Part shown: positions 1 to 9,315 of the stretch, in pieces
Layout of the letters: every line of letters begins with the position of its first letter
Numbering within the stretch: the first letter of the stretch is position 1
Assembly (NCBI RefSeq): GCF_900156675.1
Contig: NZ_FTOH01000004.1
Coordinates: forward strand, 253,820 to 317,819
Direction of reading: 5' to 3'
Source of the DNA: Thalassolituus maritimus
GTDB lineage: Bacteria > Pseudomonadota > Gammaproteobacteria > Pseudomonadales > Oceanobacteraceae
DNA length: 64,000 bases
Position numbers and translations under genes: made by a program
Notes under the pieces: generated by a model
The model's input: only the letters and a program-made list of their open reading frames with translations
Told to the model about the DNA's origin: nothing
Database searches by the model: none

Positions 1-1
1 T

Positions 2-844
2 GTTCTGATGGCACTCGGTCTGGCGATTATTTTCGGCCAGATGGGTGTGATCAATATGGCACACGGCGAGTTTATGATTCTCGGTGCTTACGTTACCTAC
101 ATAATTTCAAATCTGTTTGCTGACTACCTGCCAAGTATTTATGGCAGTTACTTCTTTCTGGCCATGATAGTGGCCTTCTTTGTCACGGCCGCTCTCGGGG
201 CCTTTGTCGAGTGGGCGATGATACGCCACCTGTATCACCGCCCCCTGGATACTCTGCTTGCTACCTGGGGCCTGAGCCTGATTCTGCAACAACTCTACCG
301 CACCGTATTTGGCGCACGCGAAGTGGGCGTCACTCTGCCTGACTGGTTGATGGGTTCGTACCCGGTAACCGACATGGTTGAAGTGCCGGTGAACGGTCTG
401 TTTGTGATGGGCCTGACGATCGTGATTACCGTCGGTGTTGCATTAATGATGCAGAAATCCCGTCTGGGTAAACAAACCCGCGCCGTTGTACAGAACCGTC
501 CGATGGCTGCTGCTGTTGGTATTAATACCGAGAAAGTTGACCGTATGACCTTCGCTCTGGGTTGCGGCATCGCAGGTATCGCAGGTTCTGCGTTCACCAT
601 GATCGGTTCTACCGGTCCGACGTCTGGTCAGCTGTATATCGTTGATACCTTCCTTGTTGTTGTGTTCGGTGGTGCATCCAGCCTTCTGGGTACCGTCGCT
701 TCGGCCTTCACTATCTCTCAGGCCCAGTCAACGATGGAATTTTTCCTCAGCGGTTCGATGGCCAAAGTACTCACCCTGCTGTTTGTGGTCGGCATTCTGA
801 TGCTTCGTCCTCAGGGTCTGTTCACTCTCAAAGTACGTCACTGA
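2..844 (+). CDS. urtB: Urea/short-chain amide ABC transporter permease UrtB (5' end cut by window)
   Basis: Inner-membrane permease of a branched-chain-amino-acid-type (LivH/UrtB) ABC importer. The reading frame is open to the window edge, and an internal ATG at position 8 is not the real start, because the first visible residues (MALGLAIIFGQMGVINMAHG) are the conserved interior of the family. About seven hydrophobic segments are visible, with the typical GGASSLLGT stretch near the C-terminus and the ending MLRPQGLF. It is followed 15 bases later by the second permease and then two ATPases, the usual urtBCDE order. The binding protein (urtA or fmdC) presumably lies just upstream. The amidase genes downstream suggest the substrate is an amide or urea; that is inference. 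A general Liv-type substrate cannot be excluded. Confidence 0.88.
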   Translation, partial: VLMALGLAIIFGQMGVINMAHGEFMILGAYVTYIISNLFADYLPSIYGSYFFLAMIVAFFVTAALGAFVEWAMIRHLYHRPLDTLLATWGLSLILQQLYRTVFGAREVGVTLPDWLMGSYPVTDMVEVPVNGLFVMGLTIVITVGVALMMQKSRLGKQTRAVVQNRPMAAAVGINTEKVDRMTFALGCGIAGIAGSAFTMIGSTGPTSGQLYIVDTFLVVVFGGASSLLGTVASAFTISQAQSTMEFFLSGSMAKVLTLLFVVGILMLRPQGLFTLKVRH

Positions 845-859
845 GCAGGAGTCTAATTG

Positions 860-2047
860 ATGAATAAATTTGCCGATTTTATTGCCCGCAATCAGTACAG
901 CCACATGATCATTCTTGCAGTTCTGCTGCTGGTGATCCTGCCGCTGTCGATGGATATCTTCCGCCTTAACCTGGTGGGTAAATATCTCACTTACGCTTTC
1001 GTTGCTCTTGGTCTGGTTCTTTGCTGGGGCTACGGTGGCATTCTCAGCCTCGGTCAGGGGGTATTCTTTGGCCTGGGCGGTTACTGCATGGCGATGTTCC
1101 TGAAACTGGAAGCCTCGTCACCTGAAAATACTGCGATTCAGTCTACTCCTGGTATTCCGGACTTTATGGACTGGAACCAGCTCACCGAACTGCCATGGTT
1201 CTGGGAACCCTTCCACAGCTTTGGCTTTACTCTGTTCGCAGTTATTGCTGTGCCTGCTGTCTTCGCTTTCATCATTGCTGTTGCCATGTTCAAGCGTCGT
1301 GTCGGTGGTGTGTACTTTGCCATTATCACGCAAGCAGTTGCGGCTATCCTGACCATCCTGATTATCGGTCAGCAAGGCTACACCGGCGGCGTAAACGGTA
1401 TTACCGACCTGCGCACACTGCACGGCTGGGATATCCGCACCGACGAAGCGAAATACATTCTCTACTACATCAATGCACTGCTGCTGTTTCTCGCTCTGTT
1501 CGTTGCCGCCTTTGTGATTAAAAGCAAACTCGGTCGCTTATTAGTCGCGATGCGTGAAAGTGAAGAACGCGTTCGTTTCTCTGGCTATGACGTCTCCGGC
1601 TTCAAGATTTTTATCTTCTGCCTGGCCGCTGCGATTTCAGCTGTCGGCGGTGCCATGTTCACTCTGCAGGTTGGCTTTATGTCACCTACCTTCGTCGGCA
1701 TCGTGCCATCGATTGAAATGGTGATTTTCTGTGCACTGGGTGGTCGTCTGTCAATCCTCGGCGCTGTGTACGGCACCCTGTTGGTTAACTGGGCGAAAAC
1801 CAGCTTCTCAGAATCCTTCCCTGAACTCTGGTTGTTTGCCATGGGCGCATTGTTCATCGGTGTTGTGATGGCCTTCCCGAATGGTCTGGCCGGTGTTTAC
1901 CAGCGTTACATCGAACCTCTGTTGCTGAAAATGAGTAAAAAAGACGATTCACCTTCGGCACCTACTCCTGCAGCGAAAGATGCTTCATCTGACAAAGCAG
2001 ATACCAGCGAAGAGACCCTGACTTCTGAGGAGCGCAAACATGCTTGA
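860..2047 (+). CDS. urtC: Urea/short-chain amide ABC transporter permease UrtC
   Basis: Second membrane subunit (LivM/UrtC family), 395 residues from the ATG at 860. That start sits eight bases after an AGGAG ribosome site and is preferred to a TTG three bases earlier. The protein has about nine or ten hydrophobic segments and the family stretch CWGYGGILSLGQGVFFGLGGY near residues 55-75. It also has a large loop around residues 95-125 that is usual for UrtC. The C-terminus carries a charged, low-complexity tail rich in Ser, Asp, Lys and Glu (about residues 360-395) that is not needed for transport. The stop overlaps the start of the ATPase gene by eight bases, which indicates translational coupling. 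Confidence 0.9.
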   Translation: MNKFADFIARNQYSHMIILAVLLLVILPLSMDIFRLNLVGKYLTYAFVALGLVLCWGYGGILSLGQGVFFGLGGYCMAMFLKLEASSPENTAIQSTPGIPDFMDWNQLTELPWFWEPFHSFGFTLFAVIAVPAVFAFIIAVAMFKRRVGGVYFAIITQAVAAILTILIIGQQGYTGGVNGITDLRTLHGWDIRTDEAKYILYYINALLLFLALFVAAFVIKSKLGRLLVAMRESEERVRFSGYDVSGFKIFIFCLAAAISAVGGAMFTLQVGFMSPTFVGIVPSIEMVIFCALGGRLSILGAVYGTLLVNWAKTSFSESFPELWLFAMGALFIGVVMAFPNGLAGVYQRYIEPLLLKMSKKDDSPSAPTPAAKDASSDKADTSEETLTSEERKHA

Positions 2048-2804
2048 GTCAACGAAATCTATTCCGGCAAAAGACTTTGTCTTGAGCGTAGAAGGTCTGA
2101 CTGTGTCCTTCGATGGTTTTAAAGCAGTGAACGATTTATCGCTGTACGTCGAAGAACAGGAAATCCGCGTCATTATCGGCCCTAACGGGGCCGGTAAGAC
2201 CACGGTACTGGATCTCATCTGTGGCCGTACCAAGGCCACTGAAGGTTCGATTAAATTTAAGGGTAAAGAATTAACCAAGCTGAACGAGCACCAGATTGTT
2301 CACGCAGGCGTTGGTCGGAAATTCCAGAACCCATCCATCTATGAAGACCTGACGGTATTCGAAAACCTTGAGCTGTCGTTCCCGCGTGGACGCAACGTCT
2401 GGGGTGCCCTCTTCTTCCGTCGCGATAAAGAGGTCGTCGACAAAGTAAAAGAAATCGCCGACATGATTTTTCTCGGCGACAAACTGGATACCTCTGCCGA
2501 TCTGCTCTCTCACGGTCAGAAGCAGTGGCTGGAAATTGGCATGCTGCTGATCCAGGACCCTGAACTCCTGATGCTGGACGAGCCGGTTGCAGGTATGTCG
2601 GTCTCTGAGCGTAAACAGACAGCAGACCTGCTGCACCGAATTACCAAAGACCGCTCAGTACTTGTGATTGAACACGATATGCAATTCGTTGCCGACATTG
2701 CCGACCGGGTGACCGTGCTTCACCAGGGCAAGGTTTTATCTGAAGGCTCAATGGACCGGGTGCAGTCTGACCCGAAAGTCGTTGAAGTTTATCTCGGTCA
2801 CTAA
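2040..2804 (+). CDS. urtD: Urea/amide ABC transporter ATP-binding protein UrtD
   Basis: First ATPase subunit (LivG/UrtD type), 254 residues. The Walker A motif is GPNGAGKTT near residue 50. The signature motif is the UrtD-typical LSHGQKQWLEIGMLL instead of LSGGQ, and the Walker B is LLMLDEPVAGM. A closing EHDM switch histidine is also seen. The SHGQKQWLEI variant is what separates UrtD from ordinary LivG proteins and supports a urea/amide assignment over amino acids. The start codon lies inside the end of the permease gene. It acts on the cytoplasmic face as partner of the next ATPase. Confidence 0.92.
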   Translation: MLESTKSIPAKDFVLSVEGLTVSFDGFKAVNDLSLYVEEQEIRVIIGPNGAGKTTVLDLICGRTKATEGSIKFKGKELTKLNEHQIVHAGVGRKFQNPSIYEDLTVFENLELSFPRGRNVWGALFFRRDKEVVDKVKEIADMIFLGDKLDTSADLLSHGQKQWLEIGMLLIQDPELLMLDEPVAGMSVSERKQTADLLHRITKDRSVLVIEHDMQFVADIADRVTVLHQGKVLSEGSMDRVQSDPKVVEVYLGH

Positions 2805-2815
2805 GGAGGCCTGCC

Positions 2816-3505
2816 ATGCTGCAATTAAACGATTACTCAGTGGCCTACGGCCAGAGCACCATCATTGATGGTATGAACCTGACCCTCAAAGAGAACGAAA
2901 TCATCGCCATTCTCGGTCGTAATGGCATGGGCAAAACCACATTAATGAAATCCCTGATTGGCATGATTCCAAGCAAGGGAGGCACGGTTAAATTAGCAGA
3001 CAAAGAACTGTCGCCATTAAAGAGTCACGAGCGTGTCAGCGCTGGTCTGGCGTTCGTGCCCCAGGGCCGGATGATTTTCTCGACCATGACAGTAGAAGAA
3101 AACATTGAAACCGGACTGACCAGCACCGGCGAACGTCATATTCCATCTGACCTCTACAGCATCTTCCCGGTGCTCGATGAAATGAAACATCGCCGCGGTG
3201 GCAACCTGTCGGGCGGTCAACAGCAACAGCTTGCCATTGCGCGAGCGCTGGCAAGTAATCCGGATGTCCTCATTCTGGATGAACCTACCGAGGGTATTCA
3301 GCCCAGCATCATTAAAGATATGGCGAAAACGCTGAAAGAAATACGCACCCAGCGTGGCTTATCCATTCTGGTTTCCGAGCAGGTACTCAGTTTTGCACTG
3401 GATGTCGCTGACCGGATTCTGGTGATTGAAAAAGGAAAAATTGTACTGGACGTACCGGTCGAAGAAGCCGACCAGGAAACCATTTCAAAATACCTTTCTG
3501 TTTAA
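2816..3505 (+). CDS. urtE: Urea/amide ABC transporter ATP-binding protein UrtE
   Basis: Second ATPase subunit (LivF/UrtE type), 229 residues, a normal length. It has Walker A GRNGMGKTT near residue 34, signature LSGGQQQQLAIARAL, and Walker B VLILDEPTEGIQPSI, where the EGIQPSI extension is characteristic of UrtE. An AGGAGG ribosome site stands directly before the ATG, 11 bases behind the urtD stop. The next gene, amiE, starts 12 bases after its stop, so transport and hydrolysis genes are on one transcript. Confidence 0.92.
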   Translation: MLQLNDYSVAYGQSTIIDGMNLTLKENEIIAILGRNGMGKTTLMKSLIGMIPSKGGTVKLADKELSPLKSHERVSAGLAFVPQGRMIFSTMTVEENIETGLTSTGERHIPSDLYSIFPVLDEMKHRRGGNLSGGQQQQLAIARALASNPDVLILDEPTEGIQPSIIKDMAKTLKEIRTQRGLSILVSEQVLSFALDVADRILVIEKGKIVLDVPVEEADQETISKYLSV

Positions 3506-3517
3506 GCGGAGAACATT

Positions 3518-4564
3518 ATGCGTCACGGTGATATTTCCAGTAGCCCAGATACCGTTGGTGTTGCAGTCGTTAACTATAAAATGCCACGTCTTCACAGCAA
3601 AGCTGAAGTCCTCGACAACGCCCGTAAAATAGCCGACATGATCAAGGGCATGAAAATCGGACTACCAGGCATGGATCTGGTCGTATTCCCGGAATATTCA
3701 ACCATGGGAATCATGTACGACGAAGAGGAAATGTACGCGACCGCAGCCACAATCCCGGGTGATGAAACGGACATTTTTGCAGCAGCATGCAAAGAAGCCG
3801 ACACCTGGGGCATCTTTTCACTGACAGGTGAACAGCACGAAGAACACCCGAATAAAGCACCCTATAACACCCTGGTTCTGATCAATAACAAAGGAGAAAT
3901 TGTTCAGAAATACCGAAAATGTATTCCATGGTGCCCGATTGAGGGCTGGTATCCGGGCGACCGTACTTATGTAAGCGAAGGCCCTAAAGGATTAAAAATC
4001 AGCCTGATCATCTGTGATGACGGTAACTATCCGGAGATCTGGCGCGACTGTGCCATGAAAGGCGCGGAGCTGATTGTTCGCTGTCAGGGCTACATGTACC
4101 CAGCCAAAGAACAGCAGATCATGATGGCGAAAACCATGGCGTGGGCAAATAACTGCTACGTGGCTGTTGCCAATGCAACGGGCTTCGACGGTGTCTATTC
4201 CTACTTTGGTCACTCTGCTCTGATCGGCTTCGACGGCCGTACACTCGGCGAATGTGGCGAAGAAGACATGGGGGTCCAATACGCACAATTATCTGTGTCA
4301 CAGATTCGCGACGCCCGTAAAAACGATCAGTCGCAGAATCATTTATTCAAGCTTCTGCACCGTGGATACAGCGGTGTTCATGCCTCGGGCGATGGCGACA
4401 AGGGCATTGCCGATTGTCCGTTTGAGTTTTACCGCACCTGGGTAACCGACGCTGAAAAAGCCCAGGCCGATGTCGAAGCCATGACGCGCACAACAGTAGG
4501 CGTAGCAGACTGTCCGGTCGGTACTCTGCCCGTCGAAGAGCGCTCAATGGAGGCTGGCGAGTAA
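3518..4564 (+). CDS. amiE: Aliphatic amidase AmiE
   Basis: Cytoplasmic acylamide amidohydrolase of the nitrilase superfamily. It hydrolyses short aliphatic amides such as acetamide or propionamide to the acid and ammonia. The 348-residue sequence starts [20 protein letters not shown], almost identical to the Pseudomonas enzyme. The catalytic residues are at the expected positions: Glu59 (VVFPEY), Lys134 (KYRK) and Cys166 (LIICDDGN). Family knowledge gives a homohexamer. GGAGAACATT precedes the ATG. Formamidase AmiF is the nearest alternative, but length and N-terminus favour AmiE. Unlike the Pseudomonas ami operon, no amiC or amiR sensor pair is next to it inside this window, so its regulation cannot be read here. 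Confidence 0.95.
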   Translation: MRHGDISSSPDTVGVAVVNYKMPRLHSKAEVLDNARKIADMIKGMKIGLPGMDLVVFPEYSTMGIMYDEEEMYATAATIPGDETDIFAAACKEADTWGIFSLTGEQHEEHPNKAPYNTLVLINNKGEIVQKYRKCIPWCPIEGWYPGDRTYVSEGPKGLKISLIICDDGNYPEIWRDCAMKGAELIVRCQGYMYPAKEQQIMMAKTMAWANNCYVAVANATGFDGVYSYFGHSALIGFDGRTLGECGEEDMGVQYAQLSVSQIRDARKNDQSQNHLFKLLHRGYSGVHASGDGDKGIADCPFEFYRTWVTDAEKAQADVEAMTRTTVGVADCPVGTLPVEERSMEAGE

Positions 4565-4578
4565 TCGCCTGATTGCCG

Positions 4579-5649
4579 ATGGTCTTCGTCACTGATCGCA
4601 TTCGTTCACAAGCACAATCACAGAGCCAACCGCTTCTGTCGCGGTTCGCTTTTCAGCCGGCTGAAGTATCAGCTCACCTGAAAGCCTGTATCCGTAGTCA
4701 GGATGCTGTGATTGATCGACTTGAATCGCAACTGAACGTGATCAGTGCCGGACTTAACGACCGTCGGCGCCCGCTTCTCTCAGCTTTATTTATCGGCGCG
4801 ACCGGCGTTGGTAAAACCGAAATGGTGCGGCAGGTCGCGCAGGCGATTCACGGTCGCAGCGATGCTTTCTGTCGTATCGATATGAATACTCTCGCACAGA
4901 GCCACTACAGTGCTGCTATTACAGGCGCACCGCCGGGCTATGTGGGCAGCAAAGAAAACCTCAGCTTACTTAATGAAGAACTGATCAGTGGCACAAGCTC
5001 GCGCCCGGGCATTGTCCTGTTCGATGAAATAGAAAAAGCAGACCACTCGGTAGTACTGAGTCTGATGAACATCCTCGACAACGGCACCCTGAAGCTGGCG
5101 TCAGGACAGAAGTCGATCAGTTTCACCAATACGCTGGTGTTTATGACCAGCAATGTCGGCAGCCGCCTCGCGGAGTCATTACGCTGGCTGGACTCCGTTC
5201 CCGGCGTTAACCGCAGTGGTCTTTATAAGCGCGCACTGGAACGCCATTTTAATACGGAATTTATCAACCGCATCGGCATTGTTGAGTACTTCTCTGCACT
5301 GACATCCGAGGATATGCCGAGTCTGGTTGAAGGCCTTGAGCAGTCGCTGAATTCCCAGCTGAAACGCCACAACACCAGTATTGAGCTTGAACCGGCGGCT
5401 CGTGATTTTATCGTCATGACATCCGGATTCCGTAAGTACGGTGCCCGCGCCATCGAACGTCGTTTCCGCGACCTGGTTATTACCGAGGTGGCTCGTCACC
5501 TCACTGCGCACAACGACACTATGAATACACACCTGCAGGGCATTCTGTCTGACCGACAGGTCACTCTGCTCCCGGTTTCCCTTGCGGAAACGCACTCTGA
5601 ATTCCCTTCCGAACCGGAATTTACCCCGAAAAGCCCCAAGGCTACCTAA
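4579..5649 (+). CDS. amiB: AmiB-like AAA+ ATPase of the amidase operon
   Basis: A roughly 356-residue Clp/AAA_2-type ATPase with one ATPase domain. Walker A is GATGVGKT near residue 74, Walker B is IVLFDEIEKAD near residue 150, and the sensor stretch is VFMTSNVGS. A C-terminal ClpB-like lid domain contains FRKYGARAIERRF. There is no N-terminal Clp domain and no second ATPase ring, so it is not ClpA or ClpB. AmiB, encoded behind amiE in Pseudomonas, is the closest remembered match; its role there is unclear (a chaperone-like helper has been suggested). Translation could begin at ATG 4579 or at TTG 4573; neither has a good ribosome site, so coupling with amiE (14 bases upstream) is likely. Confidence 0.75.
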   Translation: MVFVTDRIRSQAQSQSQPLLSRFAFQPAEVSAHLKACIRSQDAVIDRLESQLNVISAGLNDRRRPLLSALFIGATGVGKTEMVRQVAQAIHGRSDAFCRIDMNTLAQSHYSAAITGAPPGYVGSKENLSLLNEELISGTSSRPGIVLFDEIEKADHSVVLSLMNILDNGTLKLASGQKSISFTNTLVFMTSNVGSRLAESLRWLDSVPGVNRSGLYKRALERHFNTEFINRIGIVEYFSALTSEDMPSLVEGLEQSLNSQLKRHNTSIELEPAARDFIVMTSGFRKYGARAIERRFRDLVITEVARHLTAHNDTMNTHLQGILSDRQVTLLPVSLAETHSEFPSEPEFTPKSPKAT

Positions 5650-5659
5650 GGAGAAAACC

Positions 5660-6889
5660 ATGACTGATACCATCATTAAAATTGATCTCAGTAAATCCGC
5701 TTATGAAAATGACCAGGTTCACAACCGCTGGCATCCGGACATTCCGATGGTAGCAACCGTAAAACCCGGTGATGACTTCATTGTTGAATGTTATGACTGG
5801 ACCGGTGGTCAGATTGAAAATAACGACGACGCATCCGACGTCCGTGATGTCGACCTGAGTCAGGTCCACTTCTTATCCGGCCCGATTAAAGTCGAAGGTG
5901 CCGAACCCGGTGACCTGCTTGAAGTCGATATTCTGGACATCGGAGCCTTCCCTGATAACCAGTGGGGCTTTAATGGTTTCTTCTCGAAAAAGAACGGCGG
6001 TGGCTTCCTGACCGATCGCTTCCCGGAAGCACAGAAATCCATCTGGGACTTCAACGGCATGATGACCAGCTCACGTCACGTTCCAGGCGTTGAGTTTGCC
6101 GGTATTCTCCACCCCGGTCTGATCGGCTGCCTGCCAGACAAGAAAATGCTGGATATGTGGAATACCCGTGAAAAAGCTTTAGTCGACACCGATCCAGAAC
6201 GCGTCCCTGAACTGGCAACACTGCCTTATGCAGAGACCGCTCATATGGGGCGTTTATCGGGCGATGAAAAAGCCAAAGCCGCAGCAGAAGGTGCGCGTAC
6301 TGTGCCTCCTCGTGAGCACGGTGGTAACTGTGATATTAAAGACCTGACACGCGGTTCTAAAGTCTATTTCCCTGTCTATGTTGATGGTGCGGGTCTGTCT
6401 GTTGGTGACCTTCACTTCTCACAGGGTGACGGCGAAATCACCTTCTGTGGCGCGATTGAAATGGCCGGCTGGATTCACATGCGCGTCAATATCATCAAAG
6501 ATGGTATGGCGAAATATCAGGTTAAAAACCCAATCTTTAAGCCAAGTAAAATGGTGCCGAAATACGACGATTACCTGATTTTTGAAGGTATTTCTGTTGA
6601 TGAAGACGGTAAACAGCATTACCTGGATACCAGCATCGCCTATCGTCAGGCCTGTCATAACGCCATTAACTACCTGACCCAGTTCGGTTACAGCGAAGCT
6701 CAGGGTTACGCCATTATTGGTTGTGCGCCGGTACAGGGTCACATCAGTGGTGTGGTTGATATTCCGAACTCCTGTGCGACGCTTTGGTTACCAACCGATA
6801 TCTTCGAGTTTGACGTGCAGCCGAATTCCGAAGGGCCTAAGAAACACCTCGATGGCAGCATCGATATTCCAAAAGCACCGGATCTTTAA
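5660..6889 (+). CDS. fmdA: Formamidase/acetamidase FmdA
   Basis: Zinc-type formamidase/acetamidase (FmdA/AmdA family), unrelated in fold to AmiE, hydrolysing formamide or acetamide to acid and ammonia. It is 409 residues from the ATG at 5660, which directly follows AAGGAGAAAACC; the frame stays open further upstream inside amiB, but that extension has no support. Family stretches seen include VKPGDDFIVECYDWTGGQI near residue 35, GCLPDK, PPREHGGNCDIKDL near residue 215 and GDLHFSQGDGEI near residue 255. It has the normal family length. Together with amiE it gives the operon two independent amidases, probably with different chain-length preference (inference). Confidence 0.93.
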   Translation: MTDTIIKIDLSKSAYENDQVHNRWHPDIPMVATVKPGDDFIVECYDWTGGQIENNDDASDVRDVDLSQVHFLSGPIKVEGAEPGDLLEVDILDIGAFPDNQWGFNGFFSKKNGGGFLTDRFPEAQKSIWDFNGMMTSSRHVPGVEFAGILHPGLIGCLPDKKMLDMWNTREKALVDTDPERVPELATLPYAETAHMGRLSGDEKAKAAAEGARTVPPREHGGNCDIKDLTRGSKVYFPVYVDGAGLSVGDLHFSQGDGEITFCGAIEMAGWIHMRVNIIKDGMAKYQVKNPIFKPSKMVPKYDDYLIFEGISVDEDGKQHYLDTSIAYRQACHNAINYLTQFGYSEAQGYAIIGCAPVQGHISGVVDIPNSCATLWLPTDIFEFDVQPNSEGPKKHLDGSIDIPKAPDL

Positions 6890-6904
6890 TAAGGGGATTT
6901 CACT

Positions 6905-7282
6905 ATGCCACTCTATGATTATAAATGCCCTGAGCACGGTGTATTCCAGGAACTGGCGTCGATGGAGCACCACGATAAACCCGCGTTCTGCCCGCAATGC
7001 CAGACTATGTCTGCGCGGGTGATTGTGTTGCCACCAGAGATTGCCAGCATGATCAAAGAGCGGCGGGAAGCCATGGAAGCGAACGAAAAAGCAAGTCACT
7101 CACCCGAGGTTATGACCGCCGGTGAATTCCATGCGCGCGAGAAGGAAAAGCAGGAGCGCCATGCCCACAAGCATGGTAGCAACTGTGGTTGTAACGCGAA
7201 AAAACGTCGGAGCAATCTGATGTATACCGCGGAAGGCAACAAGATGTTCCCCTCGATGCGGCCATGGATGATCAGTCACTGA
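6905..7282 (+). CDS. fmdB: FmdB-family zinc-ribbon protein
   Basis: Small protein of 125 residues beginning MPLYDYKCPEHG, the FmdB (CxxC_CxxC_SSSS) family signature. The zinc ribbon shows Cys8 with His11, then CPQC near residue 34; the first pair is C-x-x-H instead of C-x-x-C. A His- and Lys-rich middle and a second GSNCGC cluster near residue 105 follow. FmdB was named as a putative regulator of the formamidase operon in Methylophilus, but a DNA-binding role is not proven. It is the last gene of the amide operon, 15 bases after fmdA with a clear AAGGGG site, and a strong hairpin terminator follows. Confidence 0.85.
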   Translation: MPLYDYKCPEHGVFQELASMEHHDKPAFCPQCQTMSARVIVLPPEIASMIKERREAMEANEKASHSPEVMTAGEFHAREKEKQERHAHKHGSNCGCNAKKRRSNLMYTAEGNKMFPSMRPWMISH

Positions 7283-7357
7283 CAGCTCATTGCAGCTCTC
7301 GAATCACCTTGCAGTTTTTTCGGGGCTGTTTCTGAGGCGATCAGTGTTTTGAGACTT

Positions 7358-7384
7358 CCCCGGGCATCTGCCCGGGGCTTTTTG
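7358..7384 (+). terminator. Terminator of the amide operon
   Basis: An eight-base-pair GC stem (CCCCGGGC, loop ATCT, GCCCGGGG) is followed by CTTTTT, 75 bases after the fmdB stop. A second stem, ATAAGGCGAC with GTCGCCTTAT (about 7385-7415), follows at once and ends in TTATTTT. The pair may back each other up and insulate the operon from the convergent deaD gene. Confidence 0.85.
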
Positions 7385-7434
7385 ATAAGGCGACGAAGTA
7401 AACCTGTCGCCTTATTTTACCGATAAAAGATATA

Positions 7435-9315
7435 TCAGTCGGCTTTACGTGCAGGCGCGTTTCCGCCTTTACGGTGAGGCTTACGTGGCTTGTCTTTAAA
7501 GTCGCGGCTGCCTTTAAAATCACGGTCTTTAGAACCTTTGCCTTTAAAGCCGCCGTCACGGCGCTTAGGACCACCCGGCTTACGCTCAGGAATACCCGCC
7601 TCGCCTTTAAACTCTTTAATTTCCAGTGCACGGCCACACACGCGCGCATTGCGCAGTGTTTTCATCGTTTCTGGTGGCATGCCCGCTGGCAGGTCAACGA
7701 TAGAGTAATTTTCCAGAATTTCGATATGACCGATATAACGGCTTTCGAGATCGGCTTCGTTCGCCACTGCACCTACGAGGTTACCCGGACGCAGGCCGTC
7801 GTCGTATCCGACGCCAACCATGTAACGCACCATATCGACATTTGGCTGACCTTTTAATGGCAGCGGATTAATGTCTGGTGTCGCCTTACGGCCACGGTTT
7901 CCACGATCACCTCTGTCGCGTGGTTCACGCTGCTGACGAGGCTCACGATCATCGCGGTCGCGCTTTTTGCGTTCCTGCATTTTCTGATCGGCTTTTTCAT
8001 CAATAAACAGCGCTTTGTCACCCTGAATCAGGCTGGCGCAAGCGGCAGCAACGTCGAGTGCATCGACCGGATGCTCGGTCAGTACCGACTCAATAATCTC
8101 GCGGTAAAGTGCATTTTTCTCGGTGTTGAGAGCATCAATAATGCGCGCTCGGAAAGCTTCGCGACGCTTTGCATTCACCTGGGCTGCGCTTGGCAACGGC
8201 ATTTCTTCAATCGGCTGACGCGTGGCTTTTTCAATATCACGCAGCATGCGCTTTTCACGACCACGTACAAATACAATCGCTTCACCTTCACGACCGGCAC
8301 GGCCAGTACGACCAATACGGTGAACGTACGACTCTGTATCCTGTGGAATGTCGTAGTTGATAACGTGACTGATGCGTTCAACGTCAAGGCCACGAGCGGC
8401 AACGTCGGTCGCCACAATCATGTCGAGCTTGCCTGCTTTCAGCTTTTCAACAGCGCGTTCACGCTGCTGCTGCGGAATGTCGCCGTTCAGAGGCGCACAA
8501 CGAAAGCCGTTCGCAGCCATAAAGTCAGCCACTTCTTCCGTTGCCTGCTTGGTGCGCACGAAAATCATCATGGCATCAAAGTCTTCGGTTTCGGCGATAC
8601 GCAGCAGTGCGTCATTCTTATGCACTCCACCTACAAACCAGTAACGCTGACGGATACGGTCATTGGTGGTTGTCTTTGATTCAATCTTCACCTGTACCGG
8701 TTCGTTCAGGTGAGTTTCAGCGACACGCTGGATTTCTTTTGGCATGGTTGCCGAGAACAGAGCGACCTGGCGTTTCGCCGGTGCCTGCTCCAGAATCCAG
8801 TTTACGTCGTCAATAAAGCCCATGCGCAGCATTTCATCGGCTTCATCAAGCACGACGGCCTTGATGTCAGCCAGACTCAGTGTGCCGCGACGCAGGTGAT
8901 CCATAACACGACCCGGCGTACCAACCACCCACTGTGGTCCGCGCTTAAGATCACGCAGCTGGCTACCATAGTCTGAACCACCGTAGATTGCGGTAACATT
9001 GATGCCGCTCATGTGCTTGCTGTAGGTTTTCGCTGCTTCCGCTACCTGCTGAGCAAGTTCGCGGGTTGGCGCCAGTACCAGCACCTGTGGTGTGCGGAAG
9101 TCTGGGTTGGTTCGTACCAGCAGTGGCAACGCGAATGCTGCGGTTTTTCCGGTACCCGTCTGGGCCATACCCAGCACGTCTTTGCCTTCCAGCAACGGCG
9201 GGATACTGTTTGCCTGAATGGCAGAAGGAGTTTCGTAACCCAGCTCTTCAAGAACACGGAGTACAGGAAATGGCAGGCCCAGGCTCGCAAAGCCTGTGCT
9301 GTTCGAATCGGTCAT
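7435..9315 (-). CDS. deaD: DEAD-box ATP-dependent RNA helicase DeaD/CsdA
   Basis: Cold-shock and ribosome-assembly RNA helicase, 626 residues from the ATG at 9315, which has AGGTGA eight bases upstream; a longer frame from 9333 is not needed. Seen in order are the Q motif (GYETPSAIQ), motif I AQTGTGKT, motif Ia PTRELAQQ, DEAD box VLDEADEML, SAT, and HRIGRTGRAGREG. These are followed by the DbpA-type RNA-binding domain (about residues 460-550, VRYMVGVGYDDGLRPGN) and a basic tail rich in Lys, Arg and Gly. The DbpA domain plus tail is the DeaD layout and differs from RhlB, RhlE or SrmB. It converges with the amide operon. Confidence 0.94.
   Translation of the reverse strand: MTDSNSTGFASLGLPFPVLRVLEELGYETPSAIQANSIPPLLEGKDVLGMAQTGTGKTAAFALPLLVRTNPDFRTPQVLVLAPTRELAQQVAEAAKTYSKHMSGINVTAIYGGSDYGSQLRDLKRGPQWVVGTPGRVMDHLRRGTLSLADIKAVVLDEADEMLRMGFIDDVNWILEQAPAKRQVALFSATMPKEIQRVAETHLNEPVQVKIESKTTTNDRIRQRYWFVGGVHKNDALLRIAETEDFDAMMIFVRTKQATEEVADFMAANGFRCAPLNGDIPQQQRERAVEKLKAGKLDMIVATDVAARGLDVERISHVINYDIPQDTESYVHRIGRTGRAGREGEAIVFVRGREKRMLRDIEKATRQPIEEMPLPSAAQVNAKRREAFRARIIDALNTEKNALYREIIESVLTEHPVDALDVAAACASLIQGDKALFIDEKADQKMQERKKRDRDDREPRQQREPRDRGDRGNRGRKATPDINPLPLKGQPNVDMVRYMVGVGYDDGLRPGNLVGAVANEADLESRYIGHIEILENYSIVDLPAGMPPETMKTLRNARVCGRALEIKEFKGEAGIPERKPGGPKRRDGGFKGKGSKDRDFKGSRDFKDKPRKPHRKGGNAPARKAD

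Noticed and set aside
9295-9315. GTTCGAATC, resembling a tRNA T-loop
   Set aside because: It is part of the first deaD codons; no cloverleaf stems or acceptor end are present around it.
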